Source: Tahibacter soli
GTDB lineage: Bacteria > Pseudomonadota > Gammaproteobacteria > Xanthomonadales > Rhodanobacteraceae
Assembly: GCF_025717065.2 (NCBI RefSeq)
Contig: NZ_JAOVZO020000014.1
Coordinates: 1 to 64,000 of the forward strand
Reading direction: 5' to 3'
DNA: 64,000 bases
This document shows, piece after piece, positions 26,497 through 33,603 of this stretch. The position numbers and the translations under genes are program-made. How positions within the stretch are numbered: the first letter of the stretch is position 1; each line of letters opens with the position of its first letter. A model generated the notes under the pieces. That model made no database searches. It was not told the DNA's origin and saw only the letters and a program-made list of their open reading frames with translations.

Positions 26497-27606
26497 TTAC
26501 TTCGCGGCGCCGGCCGCCGAGGCGACCGGTTGGGCGACGGCGACGAGCGACGCGTCGCGCAGCTTGAACGAGCCCGACGCCGCGACCTGTTCGCCGGCCG
26601 CGAGCCCCGAATCGATGACCACTTCCTCGCCGAGCATCGCGCCGACGCGCACAGCGCGCTGCTGCGCGCGCGTCTTGCCTTGCGCGTCCTGCGCGATCAC
26701 GAACACATGATCGCCGCTCGGTCCCTTGCGCAGCGCGCTCGCCGGCACCGCGACGGTCGCGCGCGCCGCGCCGACCGGCACGCGCACGCGCACCGACGCG
26801 CCCGGCGCCGGCACGTTCGCGCCGTCGATGCGCGCACGCACGACGGCGTTGCGCGTGGACGGATCGACGCGCGCGTCGGTCGCCACGATCGTCGCGGCGA
26901 GCGGCTTGGCGTCGTCGTTCGCGTAGACGTCGACGGCGTCGCCGCTCTTCAGGCCCGCCGCCACCTGCTGCGCGACGGAAAAGTCCACATTGGCGCCGTC
27001 GTCGACGCCCTGCAGCGTGGTCAGCTCGGTGCCTTCCTCGAGAAACTGGCCGGGGTGCACGTCGGCGATGCCGACGCGCGCGCGGAACGGCGCGCGGATC
27101 GTCTTGCGCGCGATCACGGCCTTCGTGCGCGCGACCTGCGCGAGCTTCACGTCGCGCTCGGAGCGCGCGCGGTCGAGTTCGGTCGCCGACATCGCGCGCT
27201 GCTGCGTCATGCGCTCGGTGCGGCCGAGCATCGTCTGCGCGAGCGCGGCTTCGGCTTCCTGCGCTTTGAGTTCGGCCTGTTCGACCGACACGTCGAGCGC
27301 GACGAGCACGGTACCGGCGTCGACGATCGCGCCGGGCGTCAGCGCGGCCTTGTGCACGGTGCCGGACACTTCGTTGCGCAGACGGATCGAGCGCAGCGCG
27401 ACGACGGTGCCGATCGACGTGGTGGCGTCGCGGTGTTCGTGCTGCCGTGCCGGCACCGCGGAGACCGATTCGACCGGTTCGGGCTGGTTGGCCGCGGCGG
27501 CGTTGGCGGCTTGCACGGTCGAGCGCTTCCACAGGGCAAGCGCGGTGCCGGTACCGGCGAGCGCGGCGAGCAGCAGGGCGGAGGCGATCCAGGATTTGGT
27601 GTTCAT
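26497..27606 (-). CDS. RND efflux periplasmic adaptor (membrane fusion protein)
   Basis: 369 residues with an N-terminal membrane anchor (about 7-27). The biotinyl/lipoyl-like half-motifs are GTVVALRSIRLRNEVSGTV and TIRAPFRARVGIADVHPGQF, with an alpha-hairpin between them (about 110-155). Beta-barrel and membrane-proximal domains follow. It bridges the RND transporter to an outer-membrane channel. The ATG at 27606 overlaps the tetR stop by four bases, so the pump operon is translationally coupled to its regulator. Confidence 0.92.
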   Translation of the reverse strand: MNTKSWIASALLLAALAGTGTALALWKRSTVQAANAAAANQPEPVESVSAVPARQHEHRDATTSIGTVVALRSIRLRNEVSGTVHKAALTPGAIVDAGTVLVALDVSVEQAELKAQEAEAALAQTMLGRTERMTQQRAMSATELDRARSERDVKLAQVARTKAVIARKTIRAPFRARVGIADVHPGQFLEEGTELTTLQGVDDGANVDFSVAQQVAAGLKSGDAVDVYANDDAKPLAATIVATDARVDPSTRNAVVRARIDGANVPAPGASVRVRVPVGAARATVAVPASALRKGPSGDHVFVIAQDAQGKTRAQQRAVRVGAMLGEEVVIDSGLAAGEQVAASGSFKLRDASLVAVAQPVASAAGAAK

Positions 27607-28244
27607 GAGCGTATACCTTTAGTCCTTTTCACAGGTACAGGAGCCTTGCGCGCGCGCTTGGGCTTGGGTTTGGCTGCCGCGGGCAGCGCGCGCGCGAGCA
27701 GGTCTTCGAGTGCGCCGCGCACGCGCGCGACGAGGTCCTGATTCACGTCCGCGAGGCCGAGCACCCAGTACAGCCAGAGCCCGTCGATCGCCGCGGCGAC
27801 CGCTTCGCCGACGCCCGGCGGCAGGCCGTCGTCGGCGACGCGGCGATGCAGCTCGGCGTAGACCTCGCGCATCGGCCGCATCAGCGACGGGTTCTGCGCG
27901 AGCGCCGCGAAACAGGCGCACGAGCTGCGCTGCAGCTCGACCGTCCAGCCTTCGGCGTCCGACAGGCAGTGGTCGAGCAGCGCGCGAGACATGCGTCCCG
28001 GGCCTTCGGCGGTGCGGTCGTACGCGTCGTTGAAGCACTGGCGCCAGCTGTCGGCCGAGCGCGCGACGAGCGCCTCGACGAGGCGGTCCTTCGACGGAAA
28101 GTGATGCAGCAGCCCGCCTTTGGAGAGCTGCGCCTCGAAGGCGACTGCATCGAGCGTCAGGTTCGCGATGCCCTGGCGCAGCACGACCGTTTCGGCCGCG
28201 TCGAGCAGGGTGTTCAACAACTCTGCGGGTGTGGTTCTGACCAT
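27603..28244 (-). CDS. TetR-family repressor of the RND efflux operon
   Basis: 213 residues. The N-terminal HTH (about 8-50) reads LLDAAETVVLRQGIANLTLDAVAFEAQLSKGG followed by LLHHFPSKDRLVEAL, the canonical TetR pattern (longer stretch given by position). The C-terminal ligand domain is typical in length and ends in a Lys/Arg/Pro-rich tail. I prefer the ATG at 28244. The alternative TTG at 28280 would place the start inside the operator repeats. It probably represses its own operon through those repeats and is released by a pump substrate. Confidence 0.9.
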   Translation of the reverse strand: MVRTTPAELLNTLLDAAETVVLRQGIANLTLDAVAFEAQLSKGGLLHHFPSKDRLVEALVARSADSWRQCFNDAYDRTAEGPGRMSRALLDHCLSDAEGWTVELQRSSCACFAALAQNPSLMRPMREVYAELHRRVADDGLPPGVGEAVAAAIDGLWLYWVLGLADVNQDLVARVRGALEDLLARALPAAAKPKPKRARKAPVPVKRTKGIRS

Positions 28245-28257
28245 GGGCGAGACAATA

Positions 28258-28296
28258 CCGTCCGGTCGGTCGGTTTTCAACCGTCCGGCCGGTCGG
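28258..28296. promoter_or_regulatory. Two 16-bp operator-like repeats upstream of tetR
   Basis: CCGTCCGGTCGGTCGG (28258-28273) and CCGTCCGGCCGGTCGG (28281-28296) are near-identical direct copies 23 bases apart, and each is itself nearly palindromic. They lie 14-52 bases upstream of the tetR ATG, where an autorepressor would bind. The remaining gap to 28582 contains an AT-rich patch (TTTAAATCTTCAA) just beyond the repeats and otherwise nothing I can name. Confidence 0.7.
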
Positions 28297-28582
28297 ATTT
28301 AAATCTTCAATCGCCACCGGCCGGCGCGGCGTTGCGATCGGCAACGCCGCGGACAGCGAGTGTGCCGTGCGTCCAGGTCACTGGCTGTCCTTGTCGATAC
28401 CGCCCGGTCGATACCGCCCGTGTGTCGCGATCGCGCACGCGACTGACGGCGATCGGCGCGTTCTTGCGCTAGGGGTGTTCGATACGCCGCACGGGGGCAC
28501 GGCGTCGGTGATCCGCGGCCGGGAGGCCGGCGGCGTCGCTCGCGATGGCGCCCCGATCCGACCCATCCACAGGAGCCATGCC

Positions 28583-28915
28583 ATGACGTTCATCATCGCG
28601 CAGAACCAGACGGGACCGCTGCCGCTGAATATTCCGTTCACCGCGCCGATCAGCGGCGACGTGACGATCGCCTTCTCCGGCAGCTGCTGGAGCAGCACCG
28701 CCAACAACCCGGGCGGCGTGGAGGTCCTGCTCGACGGCCAGTCGCTCGGCAAGGCCCAGTTGTTTTTCAACAATCCCAGTCTGCACCAGGCGCTGCCGAC
28801 GCAGATCTTTGCGGCCAACCTCGGCGAAGGCCCGCACACGATCACGCTGCGGGCGCTGTCATCGACCATCCTCACCGACCGGAACGATTTCTTCTCCTTG
28901 TGGATCATCGACTGA
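28583..28915 (+). CDS. 110-residue beta-rich protein, first of a tandem pair
   Basis: Starts TFIIAQNQTGPLPLNIPFTA and ends DRNDFFSLWIID. The pattern of alternating hydrophobic residues, Gly turns and an Asn/Asp-rich middle suggests a beta-sandwich. One cysteine lies in SGSCWSS. There is no signal peptide. An AGGAG ribosome site lies just upstream. The next gene encodes a clear paralogue of the same length. I do not recognise the family; a small carbohydrate- or membrane-binding protein is possible but not shown. Confidence 0.75.
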   Translation: MTFIIAQNQTGPLPLNIPFTAPISGDVTIAFSGSCWSSTANNPGGVEVLLDGQSLGKAQLFFNNPSLHQALPTQIFAANLGEGPHTITLRALSSTILTDRNDFFSLWIID

Positions 28916-28993
28916 TCCGCCGCGACCCGCCAACGACTGCCCCGCGACGGGGCGTGCCGCCGTTCGTTGCGGCCCAAGCACAGGAGCACTTTC

Positions 28994-29326
28994 GTGTCGT
29001 ACTACATCGTGCAGAACCAGGGCGGCGTCCTGCCGCTGAAATTTCCGTTCAGCGTGCCGATCACCGGCAACCTGACCCTCGGACTGTCCGGCAGCTGCTG
29101 GTCGTTCCTGCCCGCCGCGATCTGCGGCGTGGCCGTCTACCTCGACGACCAGCACCTCGGCGATGTGCCGCAGTTCTTCAACAACGCCAACCAGCATCTG
29201 GCGCTGCCGACCTTCTTCTTTCCGATCAAGCTCGGCCCCGGCCAGCACACCATCACGCTGCGCGGCATCACCGACACCACGCGCACCGACCAGAACGACT
29301 ATTTCTCGTTGTGGATCGTCGACTGA
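28994..29326 (+). CDS. 110-residue beta-rich protein, second of a tandem pair
   Basis: Paralogue of the preceding gene: same length, the same SGSCWS, FFNN, LPT and HTITLR blocks, and the ending DQNDYFSLWIVD. Starts with GTG at 28994 after CAGGAG. The gap between the two genes is 78 bases. Divergence between the copies is substantial, so the duplication is not recent. Function unknown. Confidence 0.75.
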   Translation: MSYYIVQNQGGVLPLKFPFSVPITGNLTLGLSGSCWSFLPAAICGVAVYLDDQHLGDVPQFFNNANQHLALPTFFFPIKLGPGQHTITLRGITDTTRTDQNDYFSLWIVD

Positions 29327-29333
29327 CGCACCG

Positions 29334-29368
29334 GTCGGGGCCGGGTTCGCCGTGAACCCGACCCCGAC
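29334..29368. terminator. Strong stem-loop between convergent genes
   Basis: GTCGGGGCCGGGTTC (29334-29348) pairs with GAACCCGACCCCGAC (29354-29368) at 14 of 15 positions, with a 5-base loop. It lies between the twin genes and the convergent S9 peptidase; probable bidirectional terminator. Confidence 0.65.
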
Positions 29369-29376
29369 GCGCGCGC

Positions 29377-31428
29377 TCAGTCCTTCTTGTCGCGCTTGCC
29401 GTCGCGATACCGCTCGAACCAGCCGATCGTGTTGAGCACCTGCGCGATCATGTTGGCCGGCCGCTCGTTGATGTCGTGCGACGCGGTCGGAATGCGCACC
29501 AGCGCGGTGTCGACGCGGCGCAGCTTGAGCGCCTGGTAGAACTGCTCGGCTTCGCCGATCGGCGTGCGGTGATCGACCTCGCCGACGATCATCATCGTCG
29601 GCGTCTTGACGTTGCCGACATAGGTGATCGGCGAGCGCTTGATGTACGCCTCGGGCGCTTCCCACGGCTGCGCCGAGAACCAGTAGCGCGAAAACACCGT
29701 GTAGAAGTCGCTCGTCAGCACGAAGCTGTACCAGTTGATCACGGGCTTGGCGACCACGGCCGCGCGGAAGCGGTCGGTGTGGCCGACGATCCAGGCGGTG
29801 AGCACGCCGCCGCCGCTGCCGCCCGTGACGAACAGGTTCTTGTCGTCGACGTAGCCGCGCGCGATCACGCCGTCGACGACGCTGATCAGATCGTCGTAGT
29901 CCTGGCCGGGATACGCATCGTCGATGAGATTGGCGAACTCGGTGCCGTAGCTCGTGCTGCCGCGCGGATTGGCGTACACGACCACGTAGCCCGCGGCGGC
30001 GTACAGCTGCGTCTCCGGCGCGAAGCGCGGACCGTAGTTCGCGAACGGGCCGCCGTGGATTTCCAGCAGCAGCGGGTATTTCTTCTTCGCGTCGAAGTTC
30101 GGCGGCGTGACGATCCACGCCTGCACGTCGCGGCCGTCCGCTGAAGATTTCACGGTGATTTCTTCGACCTTGCCGAGCGTCTTGTGGCCGAGCAGGGTGT
30201 CGTTGAACGCGGTCAGCGAACGCGGCTTGCCGCCGCGCGCGATCAGCGCGACGTCGGCCGGGCGGTATTCGGTGCCGCGCGTGTACGCGACGGCGCCCGC
30301 CGCGACCGACATCGCGCCGCCGCCGTAGGGCCGGCCCATCGCCGTACCGCCGAGATCGTCGGCGAGCACCTGCACCTTGCCGCCGTCGGCGCCGACGCGG
30401 CCGATCTTCGTCTTGCCGTGGTCGTCGTAGTGGAACACGAGTGCGGCGCTGCCGTCCCACGCGAGGCCGTCGGCGTCATAGTCGAAATCGGCCGTGAGCG
30501 CGCGCGGCTTGCCGCCGGCGACGTCCATCACGTAGACGTGCGAGCCCTGGTACGGCTTGCCGTTGTCGTCGAAGCCGAGCCAGGCCACGCGCTTGCCGTC
30601 GGCCGAGATCACCGGATTGGCGTCGGGACCCTTGCGCCGCGTCAGCCGCTGCGGCTCGCCGCCGTCGAGATCGACGCGATACAGCTCGCTTTCGAGCGGC
30701 TCGTATTCCCAGTCGTCGGCGAGGTTGGACGAGACGATCAGCGCGCGGCCGTCGCGCGTCCAGGCCGGTTGCCCGTTGACGTTGTACTTGCCGCGCGTCA
30801 CCTGCCGCGGCGCACCGCCGTCGGACGAGACGACGAACACGTGCGTGTAGGCCGGATCGACGTACCCGGCGCCGTCGATGCGATAGATCACGCGATCGAC
30901 GAGCTTGGGCGGCGGCGACCACTCGGCGCCTTTCGGCGGCGTCGGCAGTTTCGCGAGCGGCTCGGACTCGGCCGGCACCCGCGCGACGAACGCGATCTGC
31001 TTGCCGTCCGGCGACCACGACAGCGCGCGCGGACCTTGCGTCAGATGCGTGATCGCGGCCGACTCGCCGGTGTCGATCCAGCGCACGAAGATCTGCGCCT
31101 TGCCGTCGGCCTCGGCCACGTAGGCGAGGCGTTTGCCGTCGGGCGACCACGCGACGCCGCCGTCGTTCGCGGCGCCGCTCGTCAGCGGACGGTTGCGGCG
31201 GCCGTCGGCGTCGACGATCCAGAGATTGGCGCGCTTGCGGTCTTTCATCACGTCGAACCAGTGGCGCTGGTAGACGACGCTGCGTCCGTCGGGCGACAGC
31301 TCGGGCGCGTCGGCCCACTCCAGGCCGAACACGTCCATCGGCTGCAGCACGCGCGGATCGGTCGGCGCGTCGCCGGCGTGGGCGACTCCGCACAGGATCA
31401 GGGCCACCACGATGAGGCTGTGACGCAT
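29377..31428 (-). CDS. S9-family prolyl oligopeptidase / acylaminoacyl-peptidase-like enzyme, secreted
   Basis: 683 residues. A signal peptide (about 1-18, RHSLIVVALILCGVAHA) is followed by a beta-propeller with repeated WSPDGKR / ISADGKR blades (about 35-420). A C-terminal alpha/beta hydrolase has the nucleophile in GGSGGG (Ser538), Asp619 in VDHRT and His651 in ASHDI. It should release N-terminal or prolyl peptides in the periplasm. The ATG at 31428 is chosen because it gives the signal peptide; upstream codons are unlikely. It stands alone on this strand. Confidence 0.93.
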   Translation of the reverse strand: MRHSLIVVALILCGVAHAGDAPTDPRVLQPMDVFGLEWADAPELSPDGRSVVYQRHWFDVMKDRKRANLWIVDADGRRNRPLTSGAANDGGVAWSPDGKRLAYVAEADGKAQIFVRWIDTGESAAITHLTQGPRALSWSPDGKQIAFVARVPAESEPLAKLPTPPKGAEWSPPPKLVDRVIYRIDGAGYVDPAYTHVFVVSSDGGAPRQVTRGKYNVNGQPAWTRDGRALIVSSNLADDWEYEPLESELYRVDLDGGEPQRLTRRKGPDANPVISADGKRVAWLGFDDNGKPYQGSHVYVMDVAGGKPRALTADFDYDADGLAWDGSAALVFHYDDHGKTKIGRVGADGGKVQVLADDLGGTAMGRPYGGGAMSVAAGAVAYTRGTEYRPADVALIARGGKPRSLTAFNDTLLGHKTLGKVEEITVKSSADGRDVQAWIVTPPNFDAKKKYPLLLEIHGGPFANYGPRFAPETQLYAAAGYVVVYANPRGSTSYGTEFANLIDDAYPGQDYDDLISVVDGVIARGYVDDKNLFVTGGSGGGVLTAWIVGHTDRFRAAVVAKPVINWYSFVLTSDFYTVFSRYWFSAQPWEAPEAYIKRSPITYVGNVKTPTMMIVGEVDHRTPIGEAEQFYQALKLRRVDTALVRIPTASHDINERPANMIAQVLNTIGWFERYRDGKRDKKD

Positions 31429-31560
31429 GGACGCACTCCGGTTCGGACGGGAACCGCGATTGTGCGCAGCGCCGTATCGGCGCGACAGTGACGTTGGTTT
31501 GCGCAAAAGCGTGATACGCGGGCGTCGGCTTTTTCGAGTAATGCCCGATTCGTCGCCCGA

Positions 31561-32472
31561 CTACGCGGACGCACGCTTGGCGGCGTCGATGGCGCTGTCG
31601 ATGCGAGCGACGAAACCGGTTTCCGCGGAACAGGTCATGACGAGCCGTTCAGTGGCGCGCGTCATCGCAACGTACAGCAGCTTCGCTTCGATGGCGTCAT
31701 CGTCGTCCGTTCCGGGAAACGCATGGACGGCGGGAATGAACACCTGTTCGAACTCCAAGCCCTTGCTCGAGTGTATCGAGACGAGCTTGACGCTCGGTGG
31801 ACCGTCGAAGAGAGAATCCTTGTCCCGGCTGTCCTTCGCGTAGCGGTAAGGCAGTCCTCGACGATTGAGCACGCGTGCCACGGCGTCGGCATGCGCGCCG
31901 TGGCGCCACAGCACCGCGATGCGATCCAGCGGTCGGCCGTCGGCGGATGCGTCGGCGATCTGGGCGGCGAGCATCTGTGCTTCGGCCGCGAGAGATGTGC
32001 AGCGCGCAAGCTCAGGCACCGGGCCGTGTCGACCGACACTTTCGGGCGCGATGGCATGTGGAGCGTCCTCGTCGCCGTCGTCCGCGCCGAAGACGTCGTT
32101 GACGAACGCACGGGCGACGGCCAGCACTTCGTAGGTATTGCGATAGTTGAGCTTGAGTACGGTCGTGCGCCCGCGCGCCTCGATGCCGACGCTCGCGAAG
32201 CTGAATTTGCGCCGTGTCCCTGCCGCATAGATAGATTGCGCATCATCATAGAGGACAAGCAGCGCGTTGGTCGCAGGGTCGATCATCTGCACGACCAGAC
32301 GGAACCACTCCGGTTCGAAATCATGGCCTTCGTCGATGAGCACAGCGCCGTACTGCGCGCGAGGAATCGCGCCACGCTCGACGCCGCGCACGACGGCCTC
32401 GACCAGTGACGCGAAAAAGGCTTTTGCGTCGCCGTTGTTCGGCGGCGACGGCACGTGGTAGGTACGCAGCAT
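31561..32472 (-). CDS. C-terminal part of a split NERD/UvrD-like helicase
   Basis: 303 residues from an ATG at 32472 that overlaps the upstream stop (TGATG). It carries the later motifs of superfamily 1 helicases: Walker B-like VLIDEGHDF, LNYRNTYEVLAVAR, SIHSSKGLEFEQVF and LLYVAMTRATERLVM. It lacks the Walker A motif, which lies at the end of the upstream frame. In whole homologues I would expect the two parts to be one chain (joined near FHVWCA / MLRTYH). Either one base has been lost, or the two halves are made separately with coupled translation. Confidence 0.8.
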   Translation of the reverse strand: MLRTYHVPSPPNNGDAKAFFASLVEAVVRGVERGAIPRAQYGAVLIDEGHDFEPEWFRLVVQMIDPATNALLVLYDDAQSIYAAGTRRKFSFASVGIEARGRTTVLKLNYRNTYEVLAVARAFVNDVFGADDGDEDAPHAIAPESVGRHGPVPELARCTSLAAEAQMLAAQIADASADGRPLDRIAVLWRHGAHADAVARVLNRRGLPYRYAKDSRDKDSLFDGPPSVKLVSIHSSKGLEFEQVFIPAVHAFPGTDDDDAIEAKLLYVAMTRATERLVMTCSAETGFVARIDSAIDAAKRASA

Positions 32473-33437
32473 CAGGCGCACCAGACGTGGAAACTGCGTA
32501 CGTCGACGCGCGAGTGCAGTCCTTGGATGTCGACGGCATGCGCGAGTCTCGCGGCGAGCGTGCGGTTGAAACACAGAACGAGTATCGGCCTGTCGAGGCT
32601 CCGCGCCAGATGCACGCACCGATAGGCGAGGATCATCGTCTTGCCGGACCCGGCGACGCCATGGATGATGCGATGCCCGTCGCCGAGAGAGCGTGCGAGT
32701 TGCTCCTGCTGCCGGTCCATGACGCGCACGATGTCGGGTATCGGCAGCGTGCCGGGGTCGGAATCGGGAGGCGACAGGAGGTCGGCTTGCAGCGGCGCGT
32801 GCACGCGCATTTCAGGATACAGGTGCCAGCGGATACGATCGATCTGCGGCAGCGTCAGCGGTTCGCGAAATTGATAATTGAACATGTTCCACAAGCGTTC
32901 CTGGAACGCTTCCGCGTCGACTCCTTCGGCCATTTCGTCCTGGCAGATGACGAGGTTTTCGGGCCAGATCGTATCGAGCCCGTGTCCGACGAACGTCGCC
33001 CGTGAAATATTCGCGAGTACGACGCCGTGACCGCGCGGCATTGCAAGTTTTCCCGCATGCGAGTGTCCGGGCGGATTCACGAGCGCGGGATCGCGCTCCA
33101 GCATGTCGCACAAATACTCCAGAATGCCGCGCGCTTGTCTGATCGGGTTCGCCGCTTCGACGAGACCGCGGTCGGTGAGCAGCGTCGTCGACGATTTGTT
33201 GAAGTCGTGGATCGTGCCGATCTTCCAATCCTTGACCTCCAGTACGAGCAGGCCCCGGCGAGGATGGAGGACGACGAAGTCGGGGCGCCGCTGCAGCCGT
33301 CCGACAGCGACGTCGTGCCAAGCCCAGTAGTCGTCTTCGAGCGTTTCGACGAGTCGTTGAGCGAAACGACGTTCCCCGCCGTTCTTGCGCGGCACACCCG
33401 GGATGAGATTGGCCAAGCGCGCCCTCCCGCGATCCAT
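32472..33437 (-). CDS. N-terminal part of a split NERD/UvrD-like helicase
   Basis: Up to 321 residues. A NERD nuclease-related domain lies near the start (IPGVPRKNGGERRFAQRL, DFVVLHPRRGLLVLEVKDWK). Helicase domain 1A follows, with Walker A GVAGSGKT near residue 265. The frame stops right after VRSFHVWCA. The real start may be a TTG at 33416, since NERD proteins usually begin close to ANLIPG. The base composition of 31.5-33.6 kb looks less extreme than that of its surroundings, which hints at acquisition. Related proteins occur in defence islands, but no partner gene is present here. Confidence 0.8.
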   Translation of the reverse strand: MDRGRARLANLIPGVPRKNGGERRFAQRLVETLEDDYWAWHDVAVGRLQRRPDFVVLHPRRGLLVLEVKDWKIGTIHDFNKSSTTLLTDRGLVEAANPIRQARGILEYLCDMLERDPALVNPPGHSHAGKLAMPRGHGVVLANISRATFVGHGLDTIWPENLVICQDEMAEGVDAEAFQERLWNMFNYQFREPLTLPQIDRIRWHLYPEMRVHAPLQADLLSPPDSDPGTLPIPDIVRVMDRQQEQLARSLGDGHRIIHGVAGSGKTMILAYRCVHLARSLDRPILVLCFNRTLAARLAHAVDIQGLHSRVDVRSFHVWCA

Positions 33438-33603
33438 CGACGCATCCCACGGTAGCGCGCCTCGCGAGCGCCTGCAAGACAGGTGCTTTTATGGACTCTT
33501 CTCGAAAACAACGAAGTCACACTGTCAATATGGGCGGCGTCGCGCCTTCCGTTGAGAACGGCCGTCCGTGGCCGAGTTGAAGTGATACCGCAAAGAACGA
33601 CGA

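Noticed and set aside
23339-26710. 1123-codon open frame on the plus strand
   Set aside because: Antisense to the RND transporter; composition is a shadow of it.
28245-28280. TTG at 28280 as the TetR start
   Set aside because: It lies at the edge of the operator repeats, and the TetR fold fits an ATG start at 28244.
31561-33437. A complete defence island around the NERD helicase
   Set aside because: The flanking genes are an S9 peptidase and a collagenase; no restriction, toxin-antitoxin or other defence gene is adjacent.
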